A DNA stretch of 64,000 bases, taken from contig NZ_BOMN01000130.1 of assembly GCF_016862215.1 (NCBI RefSeq), positions 1 through 64,000 of the forward strand, given 5' to 3'. Positions 46,028 through 56,140 of this stretch are shown in pieces. Numbering within the stretch: position 1 is the first letter of the stretch; the number at the start of each line of letters is the position of its first letter. The position numbers and the translations under genes were made by a program. The notes beneath the pieces were generated by a model, which saw only the letters and a program-made list of their open reading frames with translations, ran no database searches and was not told the DNA's origin. This DNA comes from Winogradskya humida (lineage in GTDB: Bacteria > Actinomycetota > Actinomycetes > Mycobacteriales > Micromonosporaceae).

Positions 46028-46509
46028 CGACGCCGGTTGCGGGTGAGGGTGGCGCGGAGGTCTACGCGAAGCTCGCCGAGATGGGCCTGACGCTGCCGAG
46101 CGTGGTGCCGCCGCTCGCGGCGTACGTTCCGGCTGTGCAGTCGGGCAACTACGTCTACGTCTCCGGGCAGCTGCCGATGGTCGACGGGAAGCTGCCCTAC
46201 ACGGGCAAGGTCGGCGCCGACGTCACCGTCGAGCAGGGCACCGAGCTGGCCCGTAACTGCGCGCTGAACGCGCTCGCCGCGATCGACGCGCTGGTCGGGC
46301 TCGGCCGGGTCGTGAAGATCGTCAAGGTCACCGGCTTCGTCGCCTCCGCCGAGGGTTTCACCGGTCAGCCCGCCGTGATCAACGGTGCTTCGCAGCTCTT
46401 CGGTGACGTCCTGGGCGAGCAGGGCCGCCACGCGCGCAGTGCGGTCGGTGTCGCGGAGCTGCCACTGGGTGCTCCCGTCGAGGTTGAGGTCATCGCCGAG
46501 ATCGCCTGA
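46024..46509 (+). CDS. RidA-family imine/enamine deaminase
   Basis: A 161-residue YjgF/RidA protein of the longer actinobacterial type. Motifs: PPLAAYVPAVQSGNYVYVSG, QLPMVDGKLPYTGKVG, ARNCALNALAAIDALVG and RSAVGVAELPLGAPVEVEVI. RidA proteins destroy reactive 2-aminoacrylate-like intermediates; this subfamily's substrate is unproven. GTG 46024 overlaps the DUF4177 stop. Confidence 0.92.
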   Translation: MTTPVAGEGGAEVYAKLAEMGLTLPSVVPPLAAYVPAVQSGNYVYVSGQLPMVDGKLPYTGKVGADVTVEQGTELARNCALNALAAIDALVGLGRVVKIVKVTGFVASAEGFTGQPAVINGASQLFGDVLGEQGRHARSAVGVAELPLGAPVEVEVIAEIA

Positions 46510-46605
46510 CCTGTGGGTTTTGTCGCCGGACGTGACCGTGGGTGACCGGGTCGCACAATACGTGCTCGGCTGCGGGGCGTTCGGCGACGTACCATTCGCT
46601 GGGGG

Positions 46606-47412
46606 GTGGCGTCTGTGTCGTCGCAGGTGGAAACGGTGCCGGTCGAGCAGTTGCCGGGGTGGCTCACGCTGCTGCGTGCGCCCAACGCGGGGCCGATGAC
46701 GCTGGACGGCACCAATACCTGGGTGCTGCGCGCGCCCGGCTCGCCCGATGCCGTGGTGATCGACCCGGGCCCGGATGACGCCGGCCACCTCGCCTCGATC
46801 GCCGAGCACCAGCCGCTCGCCGCGATCCTGATCACGCACGGCCACCACGATCACGTCGAGGGTGCCGAGACGCTGTCCCGGATGCTGGGCGGCGTCCCGA
46901 TCCTGGCGGCCGATCCGAAGCACGGCGATGCTCTGCCGGAGCGGGCGCGGATGGCGGGGCTCGAGGTCGAGGTGATTCCGACACCGGGACACACCGCGGA
47001 TTCCGTGTGTTTCTCCGTCACCGACGGGCAGGCTCCCGCGATCTTCACCGGAGACACGATCCTGGGCCGGGGCACCACGGTTGTCGCGTGGCCCGACGGC
47101 GATCTCGGGGACTATCTGGCGAGTCTCGGGGCGCTCCGGGCGTACAAAACTCTGATGTTGCCCGGTCACGGCCCGGTGCGGAGCGACTGCGGTGAGCTGG
47201 CAGCGGCTTATCTGACCCACCGTGAGCAGAGGCTCGCGCAGGTGCGGGCCGCGATGGCGGGCGGGGCCGACACGCCCGAGGCGATCGTGGACGTGGTCTA
47301 CCCGGACGTGGACCCGAGTGTCCGTTTCGCGGCAGAATGGTCCGCCCGCGCGCAACTTGAATACCTGAGGCGGGAATCACAGGCGGCCCCTGAACAGTTG
47401 GACCCGCTGTGA
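46606..47412 (+). CDS. Metallo-beta-lactamase-fold hydrolase
   Basis: A 268-residue MBL hydrolase. Metal ligands are visible: ILITHGHHDHVEGAETL, IPTPGHTADSVCFSV, FTGDTILGRGTTVV and LPGHGPV. The C-terminal helical tail (YLTHREQRLAQVRAAM) is typical of the LACTB2-like/endoribonuclease group, so RNA cleavage is possible. Start GTG 46606. Its stop overlaps the next gene by four bases (GTGA). Corresponds to Rv3677c in order. Confidence 0.92.
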   Translation: MASVSSQVETVPVEQLPGWLTLLRAPNAGPMTLDGTNTWVLRAPGSPDAVVIDPGPDDAGHLASIAEHQPLAAILITHGHHDHVEGAETLSRMLGGVPILAADPKHGDALPERARMAGLEVEVIPTPGHTADSVCFSVTDGQAPAIFTGDTILGRGTTVVAWPDGDLGDYLASLGALRAYKTLMLPGHGPVRSDCGELAAAYLTHREQRLAQVRAAMAGGADTPEAIVDVVYPDVDPSVRFAAEWSARAQLEYLRRESQAAPEQLDPL

Positions 47413-50400
47413 CCTGTCCAGTGTGCGGGACCGTCGCCGTTCCCGGTGCCCGTTTCTGCCACAACTGTGGTGCGGCGCTGCCCGCTGCGGCAACACTCCC
47501 GGCGGCGGAGCGGCGCATCGTCACCGTGCTCTTCGGCGACCTCTCCGACTTCACGTCCTGGTCCGAGGATCTTGACCCCGAGCGGGTCGGCGCGGTCACC
47601 GACCGGGTGCTCGCCGCCCTGGCCGGCGCGGTCAAGACGTTCGGCGGGCACGTCGACAAGCTCACCGGTGACGGGATCATGGCCGTCTTCGGCGCGCCCG
47701 TCGCGCATGAGGACGACGCCGAGCGGGCCGTCCGGGCCGCGCTGAGCATGCAGCGTGCAGTCCGCCGGGTCCTCGACGACGAGCGTGGAGGCGGCGCGCC
47801 GCTGGGCCTGCGCGTCGGGCTGAACACCGGCGAGGTGGTCGCGGGCATCCAGGCCTCGATCGAATACACCGTCATCGGCGACACCGTGAACACCGCTGCC
47901 CGGCTGGCCGACGCCGCCGCGGTCGGCGCGGTCTACGCGGGCACCCGCACCTCGGCCGGCACGCGGCACATCGCCAGCTGGCGACAGTTACGGGCGTTGC
48001 GGCTCAAGGGGAAGCGCGAGCCCGTCCCGGCGTACGAGCTGCTCGGCCTGCACGACGCCCCCGGCACCCGATCGGGCCTCGGCGACGAGGCCCCCTTCGT
48101 GGGCCGCGAGACCGAGCTGGGCCGCGTCGCGGGCCGGCTCGCCGAGGTGATCGACTCCGGTTCCCCGCGCGTCATGGTGATGACCGCGGAGGCCGGCATC
48201 GGCAAGACCCGGTTCGCGGGCGAGGTCAAGCGGCTCGCGGCCGGATACGACGTCGGTCCGGGCCGGTTCGCCAGCCACACGGGCGCACGGGTGCTGCGGG
48301 CCCGCTGCCGCGCGTTCGGCGAGCGCCGCCGCTTCGCACCCCTGGCCGACCTGGTCCGCAAGGCCGCCGGCCTGCCCAAGGACGTGGCCGCCACGATGAC
48401 CCGCTCGGTGGTCGAGGAGCGGCTGCGCAAGGTCGTCTCCCGGCTGGTCCGCGACGGTGAGACCCCCGACGTCGACCTGGACCGGCTGCTCGCGCTGCTC
48501 GGTTATGGCGAGGCACCGGCCAACCCGGTCGGCCCCAACGCGGTCGCCGAGTGGCAGCCGACCGGCGGGACGCTGCCCGAGACCGAGACCATCCCCGCGG
48601 CTGTTGCCGGGCTGCTCAGCGCGCTGGCCAAGGAGGCGCCGCTGGTCGTCATCGTCGACGACCTGCACGACGCGAGCTCCGAGACGATCGACGCGCTCGG
48701 CGGTGTGCTCTCGCGCCTCGACGGGCCGGTTGTCCTGCTGCTGCTCGGGCGCCCCGAGCTGGTGCGCACGGCGGGGGCGCTGACCAGGCTCGCCGACGCC
48801 GAGATCCACACGCTGCCCCCGCTGCGGGGTGCCGACGCGTCGCGGTTGCTCACGTCGTACCTCAATGGGGGAAAGCTTCCGCAGTCCGACGCCGACCGGT
48901 TGCTCGCCACCGCGCAGGGCAACCCGTTCTACCTCGCCGAGCTGGTCACGCTGCTGATGGAGCGGGGCGCGCTGATGCCGGCCGTCGGTGCCAACGCCGC
49001 CGGCAGATGGCAGCTCGCCGACGGTTCCATGGGCAGTCAGCTGCTCTCCCGCGACCTGGCCGCGGTTCTCGCCGCCCGCATCGACGCGCTGCCGGGCGAG
49101 CCCCGCTCGGTGCTGCGTGACGCCGCGGTCGTCGGTGACACGGTGCCGACCGGCGTGATCGAGGCGCTGCGTGAGCGGCGGGCCCCCGGTGACGCCCGGC
49201 CCGGCGCGGTCGCCGCCGTCGAGCTGGAACGAGCCGTCGACGAGCTGCTGCAACGCCGCATGCTGCACCGGGTCCGAGGCGGTTACGCGTTCAGCACCCC
49301 GTTGATGCGCGAGGCGGCGTATGCGGGCATCGGTAAGGCCGACCTGGCTGACCGGCACGCTTATCTGGCGCGCTGGGCTGCCCCCGAGACGGTCACGGCG
49401 CTCGGCTACGACGGCGCCTCGCGACTGAGCCTCGGCGAGAACGAGCGGGACGCGTTCGTCGCCTCCCACGCCGAGTGCGCGGTCGAGCTGGCCGACGCTG
49501 TCCGGCTGCGCCCCGACGCCACGGCCCGCGAGGTCGCGCCGCTGGGGGTCGATGCGCTCGGCCGGATGGCGCGGCGGGCGTTGGCGAATATCGAACCGGC
49601 CGCTTCCATCGCGTACGCCGAGCGGGCCGCGGCCATCGCCAAGGACGGCCTGGCCCTGCCCGATCAGCTGGTCCACGCCCGGGCCCTGCTCCGGTTGGGC
49701 CGGGCGCACGAGGCGCTGGCCTTCGGCGAGAAGATCGCCCAGAGCTCCGTCGACGAGCCCGTGTGCCGTGCCGAGGCGCTGCTGGTCGTCGGCCGGGCGC
49801 AGGAGGCGCTGGGCGAGCAGACCCGGGCCGTCGCCGCCTGGCAGGAGGCCCTGGAGGTCGCCACCGATGCCGAGCTGGCTCCCGAGCGTGCGAACGCGAT
49901 GCGCCGGCTGGGCATGGCCGACTTCCTCTCGGGCAAGCTCAGCCAGGCCAGCAGCCGGTTCGCGGCGGCCTATCAGGTCACGCTCTCCGCGGGCGACCGG
50001 CACGGCCAGGCCTGGGCCCTGCAGAACCTAGCGTGGGTGACCACCACGCGAGGTGACTTCGCGGGCACGGATGCCGTGCTCGGGCGTGCCGCGCGACTCT
50101 TCGCCGAGCTGGGTGACCCGGTCGGCCGTTCCTGGCTGCGCGGGACCACGGCGTTCGCGCGGCTGCTCGCCGGGCGGCTGCACGAGTCACGCCGGCTGGC
50201 CCGGATCTTCCTGCCGTTCGGTGACCGGGTCGGCGAGGGCTGGGCGGTGGGAACGCTGCGGGCCGTCGAGGCGTACGCATCCGCCGAGCTGGGCGACCTG
50301 GCCGAGGCGGACCGCGAGGCGCGCCGGGCGTTCCGGGACTTCGACGCGGTCGCCGACGACTGGGGCCGCGGGCTCGCACTGGTCGTGCGGGGTGGCATCG

Positions 50401-51053
50401 CCCGCAGCCTGGGCGAATACGACCACGCGCACGATCTGCTCACCGACGCGCTCGACTACGCGGACCGCACGGGTCACCCGTTGCTGCTCGGCATGGCCGG
50501 CACCTTGCGCGGGTTCGTGGCGCTGCAGCGCGGCGAGGTGGACGCCGCCGAGGCCGACGCGCGCAGAGTGATGACGGCGGTCGAACCGCACAATCCGCTC
50601 GCACCGGCACAGGTCGGACCGCGGGTGCTGCTCGCCGAGGCGCGGCTTCGGGCCGGGGATCCGGCCACGGCGGTGGGGCTGCTCGCCCCGATCGCCGGTG
50701 ACACCGGCGCGTCGCTGCTTTTCTCGCGGCGGCAGGCGCTCGCTTCGTACGCCTCGGCGTTGCTCGCCGACGGTCAGGCGGAGTCCGCGGGCGTCTGGAT
50801 CCGGCGGGCGCGCGAGGTCAAGGCCGAGGACGTCCGCAGCTCGGTGGTCGTCGCATTGGTGCAGGCCAGGGTGGACGCGGCGGGTGGTGACCTAGCCGCT
50901 GCGCGGGACTCGGCCGAGGAGGCTGTGCTGCTCGCGTACTCTACGGAACAGTCCAGCGAACGGGTCGCCGCGGAGGAGGTCAGGGACGCTCTGGCTCTCT
51001 CCATCGTGGAACGTCCGGAATCTGTCGCGTACGCGTCTGACGTGCCGGGATGA
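47409..51053 (+). CDS. Zinc-ribbon / class III adenylate cyclase / AAA-ATPase / TPR regulator
   Basis: A 1214-residue multidomain signalling protein. Residues 1-25 form a zinc ribbon (CPVCGTVAVPGARFCHNC). Residues 35-200 are a class III cyclase domain with both metal Asp (LFGDLSDFTSW and LTGDGIMAVFG) and the transition-state Asn-Arg in GDTVNTAARLAD, so cAMP or cGMP synthesis is plausible. From about 225 comes an AAA/NACHT-like ATPase with Walker A AEAGIGKTRFAGE and Walker B LVVIVDDLHDAS. From about 650 to the end are helical repeats of TPR type. GTG 47409 overlaps the MBL stop. A Crp-type receptor lies 5 kb away. Confidence 0.93.
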   Translation: MTCPVCGTVAVPGARFCHNCGAALPAAATLPAAERRIVTVLFGDLSDFTSWSEDLDPERVGAVTDRVLAALAGAVKTFGGHVDKLTGDGIMAVFGAPVAHEDDAERAVRAALSMQRAVRRVLDDERGGGAPLGLRVGLNTGEVVAGIQASIEYTVIGDTVNTAARLADAAAVGAVYAGTRTSAGTRHIASWRQLRALRLKGKREPVPAYELLGLHDAPGTRSGLGDEAPFVGRETELGRVAGRLAEVIDSGSPRVMVMTAEAGIGKTRFAGEVKRLAAGYDVGPGRFASHTGARVLRARCRAFGERRRFAPLADLVRKAAGLPKDVAATMTRSVVEERLRKVVSRLVRDGETPDVDLDRLLALLGYGEAPANPVGPNAVAEWQPTGGTLPETETIPAAVAGLLSALAKEAPLVVIVDDLHDASSETIDALGGVLSRLDGPVVLLLLGRPELVRTAGALTRLADAEIHTLPPLRGADASRLLTSYLNGGKLPQSDADRLLATAQGNPFYLAELVTLLMERGALMPAVGANAAGRWQLADGSMGSQLLSRDLAAVLAARIDALPGEPRSVLRDAAVVGDTVPTGVIEALRERRAPGDARPGAVAAVELERAVDELLQRRMLHRVRGGYAFSTPLMREAAYAGIGKADLADRHAYLARWAAPETVTALGYDGASRLSLGENERDAFVASHAECAVELADAVRLRPDATAREVAPLGVDALGRMARRALANIEPAASIAYAERAAAIAKDGLALPDQLVHARALLRLGRAHEALAFGEKIAQSSVDEPVCRAEALLVVGRAQEALGEQTRAVAAWQEALEVATDAELAPERANAMRRLGMADFLSGKLSQASSRFAAAYQVTLSAGDRHGQAWALQNLAWVTTTRGDFAGTDAVLGRAARLFAELGDPVGRSWLRGTTAFARLLAGRLHESRRLARIFLPFGDRVGEGWAVGTLRAVEAYASAELGDLAEADREARRAFRDFDAVADDWGRGLALVVRGGIARSLGEYDHAHDLLTDALDYADRTGHPLLLGMAGTLRGFVALQRGEVDAAEADARRVMTAVEPHNPLAPAQVGPRVLLAEARLRAGDPATAVGLLAPIAGDTGASLLFSRRQALASYASALLADGQAESAGVWIRRAREVKAEDVRSSVVVALVQARVDAAGGDLAAARDSAEEAVLLAYSTEQSSERVAAEEVRDALALSIVERPESVAYASDVPG

Positions 51054-51084
51054 TCTGGTCCGCCGGTCGCGTATTTTCTAACCC

Positions 51085-52572
51085 GTGACGGATACCCCGC
51101 CGAACCGACTGCCCGTGCCCTACGTGCCAGGCATGTCCGGCTTGTCTGTCATGGCCCGGGGTGGTTACGCCACCGTCTACCGGGCCACGCAGGACTCCGT
51201 CGGCCGTGACGTGGCGATCAAAGTCGAGAACAGGACCCTGGACAGCCCTCGTGATCAGGCGCGCTTCCTGCGGGAGGCGAAGGCCGCCGGGCGCATGTCG
51301 TCGCACCCGCACGTCGTCGACCTGTTCGACGTCGGCGTGACCGTCGACCAGCACCCGTACCTCATCATGGAGCTGTGCGACGGGTCATACCTGGACCGGA
51401 TGCGGGTCTCCCCGCTGAATGCCGCCGAGACCCGCGACCTGGGTGTGAAGATCGCGGACGCGCTGGTGCACTCGCACGCCAACGGGGTGCTGCACCGCGA
51501 CGTCAAGCCGGCCAACATCCTGTATTCGCACTTCAACCCGGCGGTGCTGGCGGACTTCGGGCTGGCGGTGCTCGGCGAGATGCGTGACTCCTCGGTGACG
51601 CTCGAGGTGCTGACCCCGGCGTACGCGCCACCGGAGATGTTCTCCCACGCCGACCCGTCCGGGGCCGTCGACGTCTACGCGCTCTGCGCCACCCTCTACG
51701 CGGTGATGGCGGGCCGGCCGCCGCGCTGGGAGAGCGACCGCAGCCCCAGCCTGATCACGCTGATGGACCTGTTCAACCGACCGATCCCGGACCTGCCGGA
51801 CATCCCGCGGGCGCTCATCGAGGTGTTGCGCTACGGCATGCACAACGAGCCGCGCGCCCGGCCCAACGCGGAACAGCTGCACGACCTGCTTGCCGACCTG
51901 CGCATCGACCCGCCGGCGGGCACGGCACCGGCTGTCTACCGCGCGTCGACCTTCGTGCCGCCCGCGCCGCGGCCGGTGTCAACGCCGCCTGCGCCCTCGC
52001 CGCAGCCGCGTCCGATTCCGCCGGTGACCCCGACCAGGGACACCGCGGACGAGACGCCGACCGTGCACACCGGAGATCAGAAACGTGGCAAGCGGAAGTG
52101 GCTCTTCGGCGGCTTCAGCGTCTTCCTGATGCTCGCCATCGCCGCCGGCGGCGTCCTGCTCGCCAAGGACCAGGCGCCGAATGTGCGGACGCTGGCGGCC
52201 CGGGTGAAGGCATCACAAAGCGCGTCCCTTTTGCCGGGATGTGGTGATGCGGAGGCGCATTGTCCGAGTGAGGTGGAGTGCTACACGCCGCAGGGCGGGA
52301 CCGCTCACAAGATCACCTGCACGGGGGAGCACAGCTGGGAGGTCTTCGCGGTGGGCTCGCTGCCCGCAGGTCTCGACCCGGCTGACCGCGCGGCGGTGAC
52401 GAGTGACCCCAGGGTGCAGCGTGTCTGCAGCCCGGCGATGTTCACGCGGACCACCACCCGCACCGACAGCGCCGCGTGGGCACTGTCGGTGCTCCCGCCG
52501 ACCACCGGAAACAGGACGTTCCGCTGCCTCGCCGGTCAGCACGGTCTCAGCGGTGCGGTGCTGGCGGGCTGA
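51085..52572 (+). CDS. Receptor-type Ser/Thr protein kinase
   Basis: A 495-residue Hanks-type kinase. The glycine loop is short (MARGGYATVY). The catalytic set follows: VAIKVENRTL (Lys), REAKAAGRMSSHPHV (Glu), HRDVKPANILYS, VLADFGLAV and YAPPEMFSHADPSGAVDVYA. After a Pro-rich linker there is one membrane helix (WLFGGFSVFLMLAIAAGGVL) near 340. An exported domain with six Cys (PGCGDAEAHCPSEVECYT, HKITCTGEHSWEVFAVG, FRCLAGQHG) resembles septum-formation-type sensor domains. GTG 51085 lies 31 bases after the cyclase gene, so they may share a transcript. Confidence 0.93.
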   Translation: MTDTPPNRLPVPYVPGMSGLSVMARGGYATVYRATQDSVGRDVAIKVENRTLDSPRDQARFLREAKAAGRMSSHPHVVDLFDVGVTVDQHPYLIMELCDGSYLDRMRVSPLNAAETRDLGVKIADALVHSHANGVLHRDVKPANILYSHFNPAVLADFGLAVLGEMRDSSVTLEVLTPAYAPPEMFSHADPSGAVDVYALCATLYAVMAGRPPRWESDRSPSLITLMDLFNRPIPDLPDIPRALIEVLRYGMHNEPRARPNAEQLHDLLADLRIDPPAGTAPAVYRASTFVPPAPRPVSTPPAPSPQPRPIPPVTPTRDTADETPTVHTGDQKRGKRKWLFGGFSVFLMLAIAAGGVLLAKDQAPNVRTLAARVKASQSASLLPGCGDAEAHCPSEVECYTPQGGTAHKITCTGEHSWEVFAVGSLPAGLDPADRAAVTSDPRVQRVCSPAMFTRTTTRTDSAAWALSVLPPTTGNRTFRCLAGQHGLSGAVLAG

Positions 52573-52574
52573 CT

Positions 52575-52660
52575 GTTCGGGGTCTCGCACCGCTTCGGAA
52601 TCGGCCCCGCCTGTTCAGGGTCTCGCACCGCTTCGGAATCGGCCCCGCCTATTCGGGGTC
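52575..52660. repeat. 38-bp tandem duplication
   Basis: Two near-identical 38-bp copies (52575-52612, 52613-52650, differing at one or two bases) and a 10-base partial third. The core is GGTCTCGCACCGCTTCGGAA. It lies between convergent genes and runs into the last codons of the biotin carboxylase gene at 52649. Confidence 0.85.
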
Positions 52661-54658
52661 GAGCACCGCGAGCAGTTCGCCGGTGTCGACCTCGGCGCCC
52701 GGATGCACCGGCAGGGAGGCGACCACGCCGGCGGACGGCGCGTGGACGGGGTGCTCCAGCTTCATCGCCTCGAGGGTGAGCAGGAGCTCGCCCGCGCGTA
52801 CCCGCTGACCCGGCACGACCAGCACACGGCGCACGGCACCCGGCAGCGGCGCGATCAGGGAGCCCTCGGCGGCCTCCGGCGCGGGCAGCGGGAAGCGTGA
52901 CAGCTCCCGCAGCGCGACTGAACCCTCGGGGCTGTCCACGTACGACACCTCGCCGACCCGGTGCACCTTCAGCGTCAGCCGGATGCCGTTGACGTCCAGA
53001 TCCACCCGGCTGCCGTCGGCGTGCACGACCACCGTCGGCGGATGGTCGTCCAGCGTGGGCGCCTGACCCAGCCCTGCCAGGTCCAGCTCCTCCGGGTCGA
53101 CCGCGCGGACCCACCAGCCCGACAGCTCGCCGTGCCGGTTCATCCGATAGCCGACCTCGACCGGGCCGGCCGGGCCGTCGTACACGGCGGTCTGTGATCC
53201 GGAAGGTACGTTGCGCCACCCCGACGGCAGCGACCGCAGCACCGGGGCACTCGCCCGGCGGGCAGCGGCGCCGGCGAGGGCAGCGGCGAGGCAGGAGATG
53301 CGGACGGCGTCCACCGAGGACAGCAGCGGCGCGAACACCTCGGGATGCCGGTCCAGGAAACCGGTGTCGACGTCCCCGGCGCGGAAAGCCCCGTGCCGCA
53401 GGACCCGGACGAGCAGGTCACGGTTCGCGACGACCCCGTGCAGTTCGGTACGCGTCAGCGCGGAGGCGAGCATCCGTGCCGCCTCCTGCCGGGTCGGCGC
53501 CCACGCGACCAGCTTGGCGAGCATCGAGTCGTGGTGCGCGCCCACCACCGAGCCGTCGACCACACCCGAGTCCAGGCGCAGTCCGGGCTGGGGCAGGGGC
53601 CGGAACGAGCCTGCCACGTCGGGGACCTTGAAGCGGTGCAGGGTGCCGGAGGCGGGCAGCCACGCGTACGCCGGATCCTCCGCGCAGATCCGCACCTCGA
53701 TGGCGTGCCCGCGGATCGGCGGCGGGCCGGGCATCGGCAGCGTCCCGCCCTCGGAGACGAGCAGCTGGAGCCGGACGAGGTCGTACCCGGAGACGCACTC
53801 GGTCACCGCGTGTTCGACCTGCAGGCTCGGGGTCAGCTCGATGAACCAGAAATCGCCGTGATCGTCCAGCAGGAACTCGACGGCGCCGACGCCGACGTAC
53901 CCCACTGCTCGTACAGCGAGAATCGCGGCGCGGCAGAGCTGCTCACGCAGGGCGGGGTCGACGGCCGGAGAGGGAGTCTCTTCGATGATCTTCTGGTAGC
54001 GCCGCTGGACCGAGCACTCGCGCTCGCCGAACGGCACGACCGCGCCGTGGGTGTCGGCGATGATCGGCACCTCGATGTGCCGCACGTTCTCCAGGTAGGG
54101 CTCGCAGAAGACGTCGTCGCCGGTCTCCTGCCGGGTCGAGGCGACCGCCTCGGCGAGCGTGACCGGGTCGCGGACGACCCGCATGCCCTGCCCGCCGGAG
54201 CCGCCGGCCGGTTTGATCAGCACCGGGAAGAGGGTGACCTCGGTGGGGTCGGTCGCGGTGGCCAGCACGGGTACGCCCGCCTCGGCGACGATCGCCTTGG
54301 TGTGAACCTTGCTGTGCAGCGTGCCCAGGGTCTTGGCCGGCGCACCGACCCAGATCATGCCCGCGGCGGCCACCTCGGCGGCGAACTCGGGATCCTCGGA
54401 GAGCGGCCCGTTGCCGGGATGGATGGCGTTCGCGCCGGCACGTTTGGCCGCGGCGAGGATCAGGTCACCCCGGAGGTAGGTGTTGGCCGGTGCGGAGCCA
54501 CCGCTGAGCCGGACCGCGTAGTCCGCCTCCGTGACGTGGGGGGCATCTGCGTCGGCATCGGAGTAGACGGCGACCGTCTCGATGCCGACGAGGCGGCACG
54601 TGGCGAAGACCCGGCGGGCGATCTCCCCACGGTCGGCCACCAGAAGACGTCGGATCAC
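52649..54658 (-). CDS. Acyl-CoA carboxylase alpha subunit (biotin carboxylase + BCCP)
   Basis: A 669-residue biotin-dependent carboxylase subunit. The biotin carboxylase domain starts IRRLLVADRGEIARRVF and includes the ATP-grasp loop PAGGSGGQGMRVV and FIELTPSLQVEHAVTE. The biotin carrier at the C-terminus has EAMKLEHPV, where Lys is the biotinylation site (EAMKM in most homologues). Works with the beta subunit 36 bases upstream. Substrate could be acetyl-, propionyl- or another acyl-CoA; residues do not settle it. Confidence 0.94.
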   Translation of the reverse strand: MIRRLLVADRGEIARRVFATCRLVGIETVAVYSDADADAPHVTEADYAVRLSGGSAPANTYLRGDLILAAAKRAGANAIHPGNGPLSEDPEFAAEVAAAGMIWVGAPAKTLGTLHSKVHTKAIVAEAGVPVLATATDPTEVTLFPVLIKPAGGSGGQGMRVVRDPVTLAEAVASTRQETGDDVFCEPYLENVRHIEVPIIADTHGAVVPFGERECSVQRRYQKIIEETPSPAVDPALREQLCRAAILAVRAVGYVGVGAVEFLLDDHGDFWFIELTPSLQVEHAVTECVSGYDLVRLQLLVSEGGTLPMPGPPPIRGHAIEVRICAEDPAYAWLPASGTLHRFKVPDVAGSFRPLPQPGLRLDSGVVDGSVVGAHHDSMLAKLVAWAPTRQEAARMLASALTRTELHGVVANRDLLVRVLRHGAFRAGDVDTGFLDRHPEVFAPLLSSVDAVRISCLAAALAGAAARRASAPVLRSLPSGWRNVPSGSQTAVYDGPAGPVEVGYRMNRHGELSGWWVRAVDPEELDLAGLGQAPTLDDHPPTVVVHADGSRVDLDVNGIRLTLKVHRVGEVSYVDSPEGSVALRELSRFPLPAPEAAEGSLIAPLPGAVRRVLVVPGQRVRAGELLLTLEAMKLEHPVHAPSAGVVASLPVHPGAEVDTGELLAVLDPE

Positions 54659-54694
54659 TGCTCTGCTCTACCTTTCCGGAAACTTTTCAGGCCG

Positions 54695-56140
54695 TCAGGG
54701 GCGGAAGACGCCGACGTGTTCGGCGCCTTCCACGGCCGCGCTGTGAACCGCGGACAGGCAGAGGCCGAGGACCGTACGGGTGTCGCGTGGGTCGATGATG
54801 CCGTCGTCCGGGAGCTTGCCGAGCGGGGCGTCCGAGGCGCGCTCCGCCGGCCAGCTGAAGAGGAACCGGGGTTCGTACGCGCGCCCGTAGATGCCGCCCG
54901 CCTCCTCACCCGGGGTCGCGCCGATCATCAGTGTGAGGTGCGGGACGGTGGACTTGGCGACGGCGTGCACGAGCGGGGCGCCGTGGCGTACGTCGGCCGC
55001 CTCGTGCTGCTCGGCCGTGGGTGCCCCGGTGTACTGCACGAACAGCAGCGTGGTCGACGTCGCGTTGGCGAGCTGGATGAAGTGCACCGCCTTCTGCGTC
55101 TCCGCCGGGGAGAACGCGCCGCCCAGGTTGGCCAGCACGCCGATCGGGTAGCCGTGCAGCTCGCCCCAGCCGGTCACCAGCGCGGTGCCCTGGGCGGGCT
55201 TGAACTCGTCGAAGTCGCTGCCGTCGAGGATCCGCGCGAGCACCTCGCGCGGTTCGAACTGCGATCCCGGGCCGGTGCCGGCCATCGTCAGCAGGTCCTC
55301 GGCGTCGTGCCGGGGCGGGGCCGGGGGGAACGAGCGGGGGAACGGGCCGCGTTTGCGCCAGTTGAAACGGCGTACGCACTGCCGGGCCAGGCGCAGCCCG
55401 TCGCGCTCGTCCTCGGCCAGCTGGTCGGCCGGGCCGGTCACCCCGGCGGGGACCGTGGGCGCGCTGCGTACCTCGGGGGCGGGCCGGCCGTTCGCGCCGG
55501 ACGCCCGGACCGGCTGCGGGTGGATGGTGAGCATCTTGGCGTGCCCGCGCACCATGATCGTGTAGTCGGAGAGCGCCGGGAGGTAGGCCGCGTCCCCGGT
55601 CGTCGCGCCGAAGACGACGCAGACGGTCGGCACCCGGTCGGCGGTGAGCTGGCTCAGGTCCCGCGCGATCGCCCCGCCCGGTGGTGGCCCGGCCGGTGCC
55701 GCGGCGCCGGTGGACTCCACCAGGTTCACCAGGGGCAGCCGGTTGACCGCGGCGATCCGGGCCGCCCGCCGGATCTTCTCCACGGTGTACGGGTTCACGG
55801 CGCCACCGTCGACGGTCGGGTCGTTGGCGACCACGACACACTCCACGCCCTCGACCACGCCGATGCCCGTGACAACACTCGCACCGATAGGGAACTCCGA
55901 GCCCCACGCCGCGACGGGGGAGAGCTCCAGGAACGGACTGTCCTGGTCGAGCAGCATCTCGACCCGTTCCCGCGGCAGCAGTTTGCCGCGCGCGTGGTGC
56001 CGGGTGACCCACTTCTCGCCGCCACCGGCCCGCGCCGCCTCCAGGGCCGCCTCGAGCTCCGCGAGCCGCTCCAGCATCGCGCTGCGGTTCGCCAGGTACG
56101 AGGGCGTACGCGGGTCGATCGCGGTGTCCAGCACGGTCAT
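54695..56140 (-). CDS. Acyl-CoA carboxylase beta subunit (carboxyltransferase)
   Basis: A 481-residue carboxyltransferase. The N half shows KWVTRHHARGKLLPRERVEM and VTGIGVVEGVECVVVANDPT. The C half includes TGWGELHGYPIGVLANLGG and GEEAGGIYGRAYEPRFLFSW. GGGGTGACG precedes ATG 56140; the frame is open to 56251. Together with the alpha subunit it should transfer CO2 to an acyl-CoA, perhaps in branched-chain amino acid or odd-chain metabolism. Confidence 0.94.
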   Translation of the reverse strand: MTVLDTAIDPRTPSYLANRSAMLERLAELEAALEAARAGGGEKWVTRHHARGKLLPRERVEMLLDQDSPFLELSPVAAWGSEFPIGASVVTGIGVVEGVECVVVANDPTVDGGAVNPYTVEKIRRAARIAAVNRLPLVNLVESTGAAAPAGPPPGGAIARDLSQLTADRVPTVCVVFGATTGDAAYLPALSDYTIMVRGHAKMLTIHPQPVRASGANGRPAPEVRSAPTVPAGVTGPADQLAEDERDGLRLARQCVRRFNWRKRGPFPRSFPPAPPRHDAEDLLTMAGTGPGSQFEPREVLARILDGSDFDEFKPAQGTALVTGWGELHGYPIGVLANLGGAFSPAETQKAVHFIQLANATSTTLLFVQYTGAPTAEQHEAADVRHGAPLVHAVAKSTVPHLTLMIGATPGEEAGGIYGRAYEPRFLFSWPAERASDAPLGKLPDDGIIDPRDTRTVLGLCLSAVHSAAVEGAEHVGVFRP

